A stretch of DNA of 51,285 nt. It comes from an uncultured Cytophagales bacterium. Its GTDB lineage: Bacteria; Bacteroidota; Bacteroidia; Cytophagales; Bernardetiaceae. The stretch covers positions 1 to 51,285 of the forward strand of contig CAKZOK010000062.1 in the NCBI GenBank assembly GCA_937136415.1, given 5' to 3'. The notes beneath the pieces are model-generated. The model searched no databases. It was not told where the DNA came from and saw nothing but the letters and a program-made list of their open reading frames with translations. The position numbers and the translations under genes were made by a program. The stretch's first letter is position 1, and each line of letters starts with the position of its first letter. Positions 51,269 to 51,285 of this stretch are shown here, in pieces.

Positions 51269-51285
51269 TACAACTAAAAACTACC

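Overview
The window is AT-rich and its proteins look like those of a gliding or marine member of the Bacteroidota, most probably order Cytophagales near Bernardetia/Flexibacter (inference). Supporting signs are a PorW/SprE-type lipoprotein of the type IX secretion and gliding machinery, DUF6029, DUF3109 and RicT proteins of Bacteroidota type, large SpoIIE-phosphatase sensors, A-rich sequence instead of Shine-Dalgarno sites before most starts, and promoters of the TTG-N19..21-TAnnTTTG form used by Bacteroidota. No rRNA or complete tRNA gene was found, and no prophage, transposase or integrase gene.

Layout. 1-1619 is a CRISPR array of 22 intact 37-bp repeats plus one degenerate repeat cut by the window edge; no cas gene is present. 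1.7-13.7 kb is a run of minus-strand genes: a saccharopine-dehydrogenase-like oxidoreductase, a nuclease-fold protein with altered catalytic residues, the PorW/SprE-like lipoprotein, an Rpn-type nuclease, proline-catabolic PruA, a family 2 glycosyltransferase, a DUF6029 outer-membrane protein, and a cyclic-nucleotide-binding protein with a P-loop-like region. 13.9-23.7 kb is mostly plus strand: Nif3-like, RicT, an AhpD-like protein, a membrane protein, a 1336-residue PilJ-like/multi-PAS/SpoIIE sensor phosphatase, and the electron-transfer flavoprotein pair etfB-etfA. 23.8-30.9 kb holds an RlpA-like lipoprotein, a membrane-anchored subtilase, a type IIG-like restriction-modification enzyme and an orphan LuxR-type response regulator. 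31-42.4 kb is mostly minus strand: the GDP-L-fucose pair gmd-fcl, a DUF3109 protein, two methyltransferases, a WecA/MraY-like sugar-phosphate transferase, a solitary nuoA, a YcxB-like protein, an EEP-family membrane protein and Ohr; a plus-strand helical-repeat protein sits at 33.7 kb. 42.9-51.2 kb holds a secreted repeat protein, a small GNAT, a membrane coiled-coil protein, a 7TM-DISM/GAF/SpoIIE sensor phosphatase with an HD hydrolase behind it, and a nitroreductase with an OhrR-like MarR regulator.

Functional themes are cell-surface and envelope work (PorW/SprE, DUF6029, RlpA, WecA-like, gmd/fcl), PP2C-type signalling (two SpoIIE phosphatases whose partners are not in the window), peroxide and redox handling (Ohr, OhrR-like regulator, nitroreductase, AhpD-like), and defence (CRISPR, type IIG R-M).

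The most noteworthy non-coding signals are three short gene-less elements bounded by inverted repeats: 26256-26374, 37228-37348 and 49816-50053. The last has a perfect 9-bp flanking direct repeat and is a convincing MITE. A family of GTTCTGT...ACAGAAC palindromes also recurs. I did not find a clear new multi-gene system; the CRISPR array (orientation conflict, tRNA-like spacer) and these elements are the best leads.
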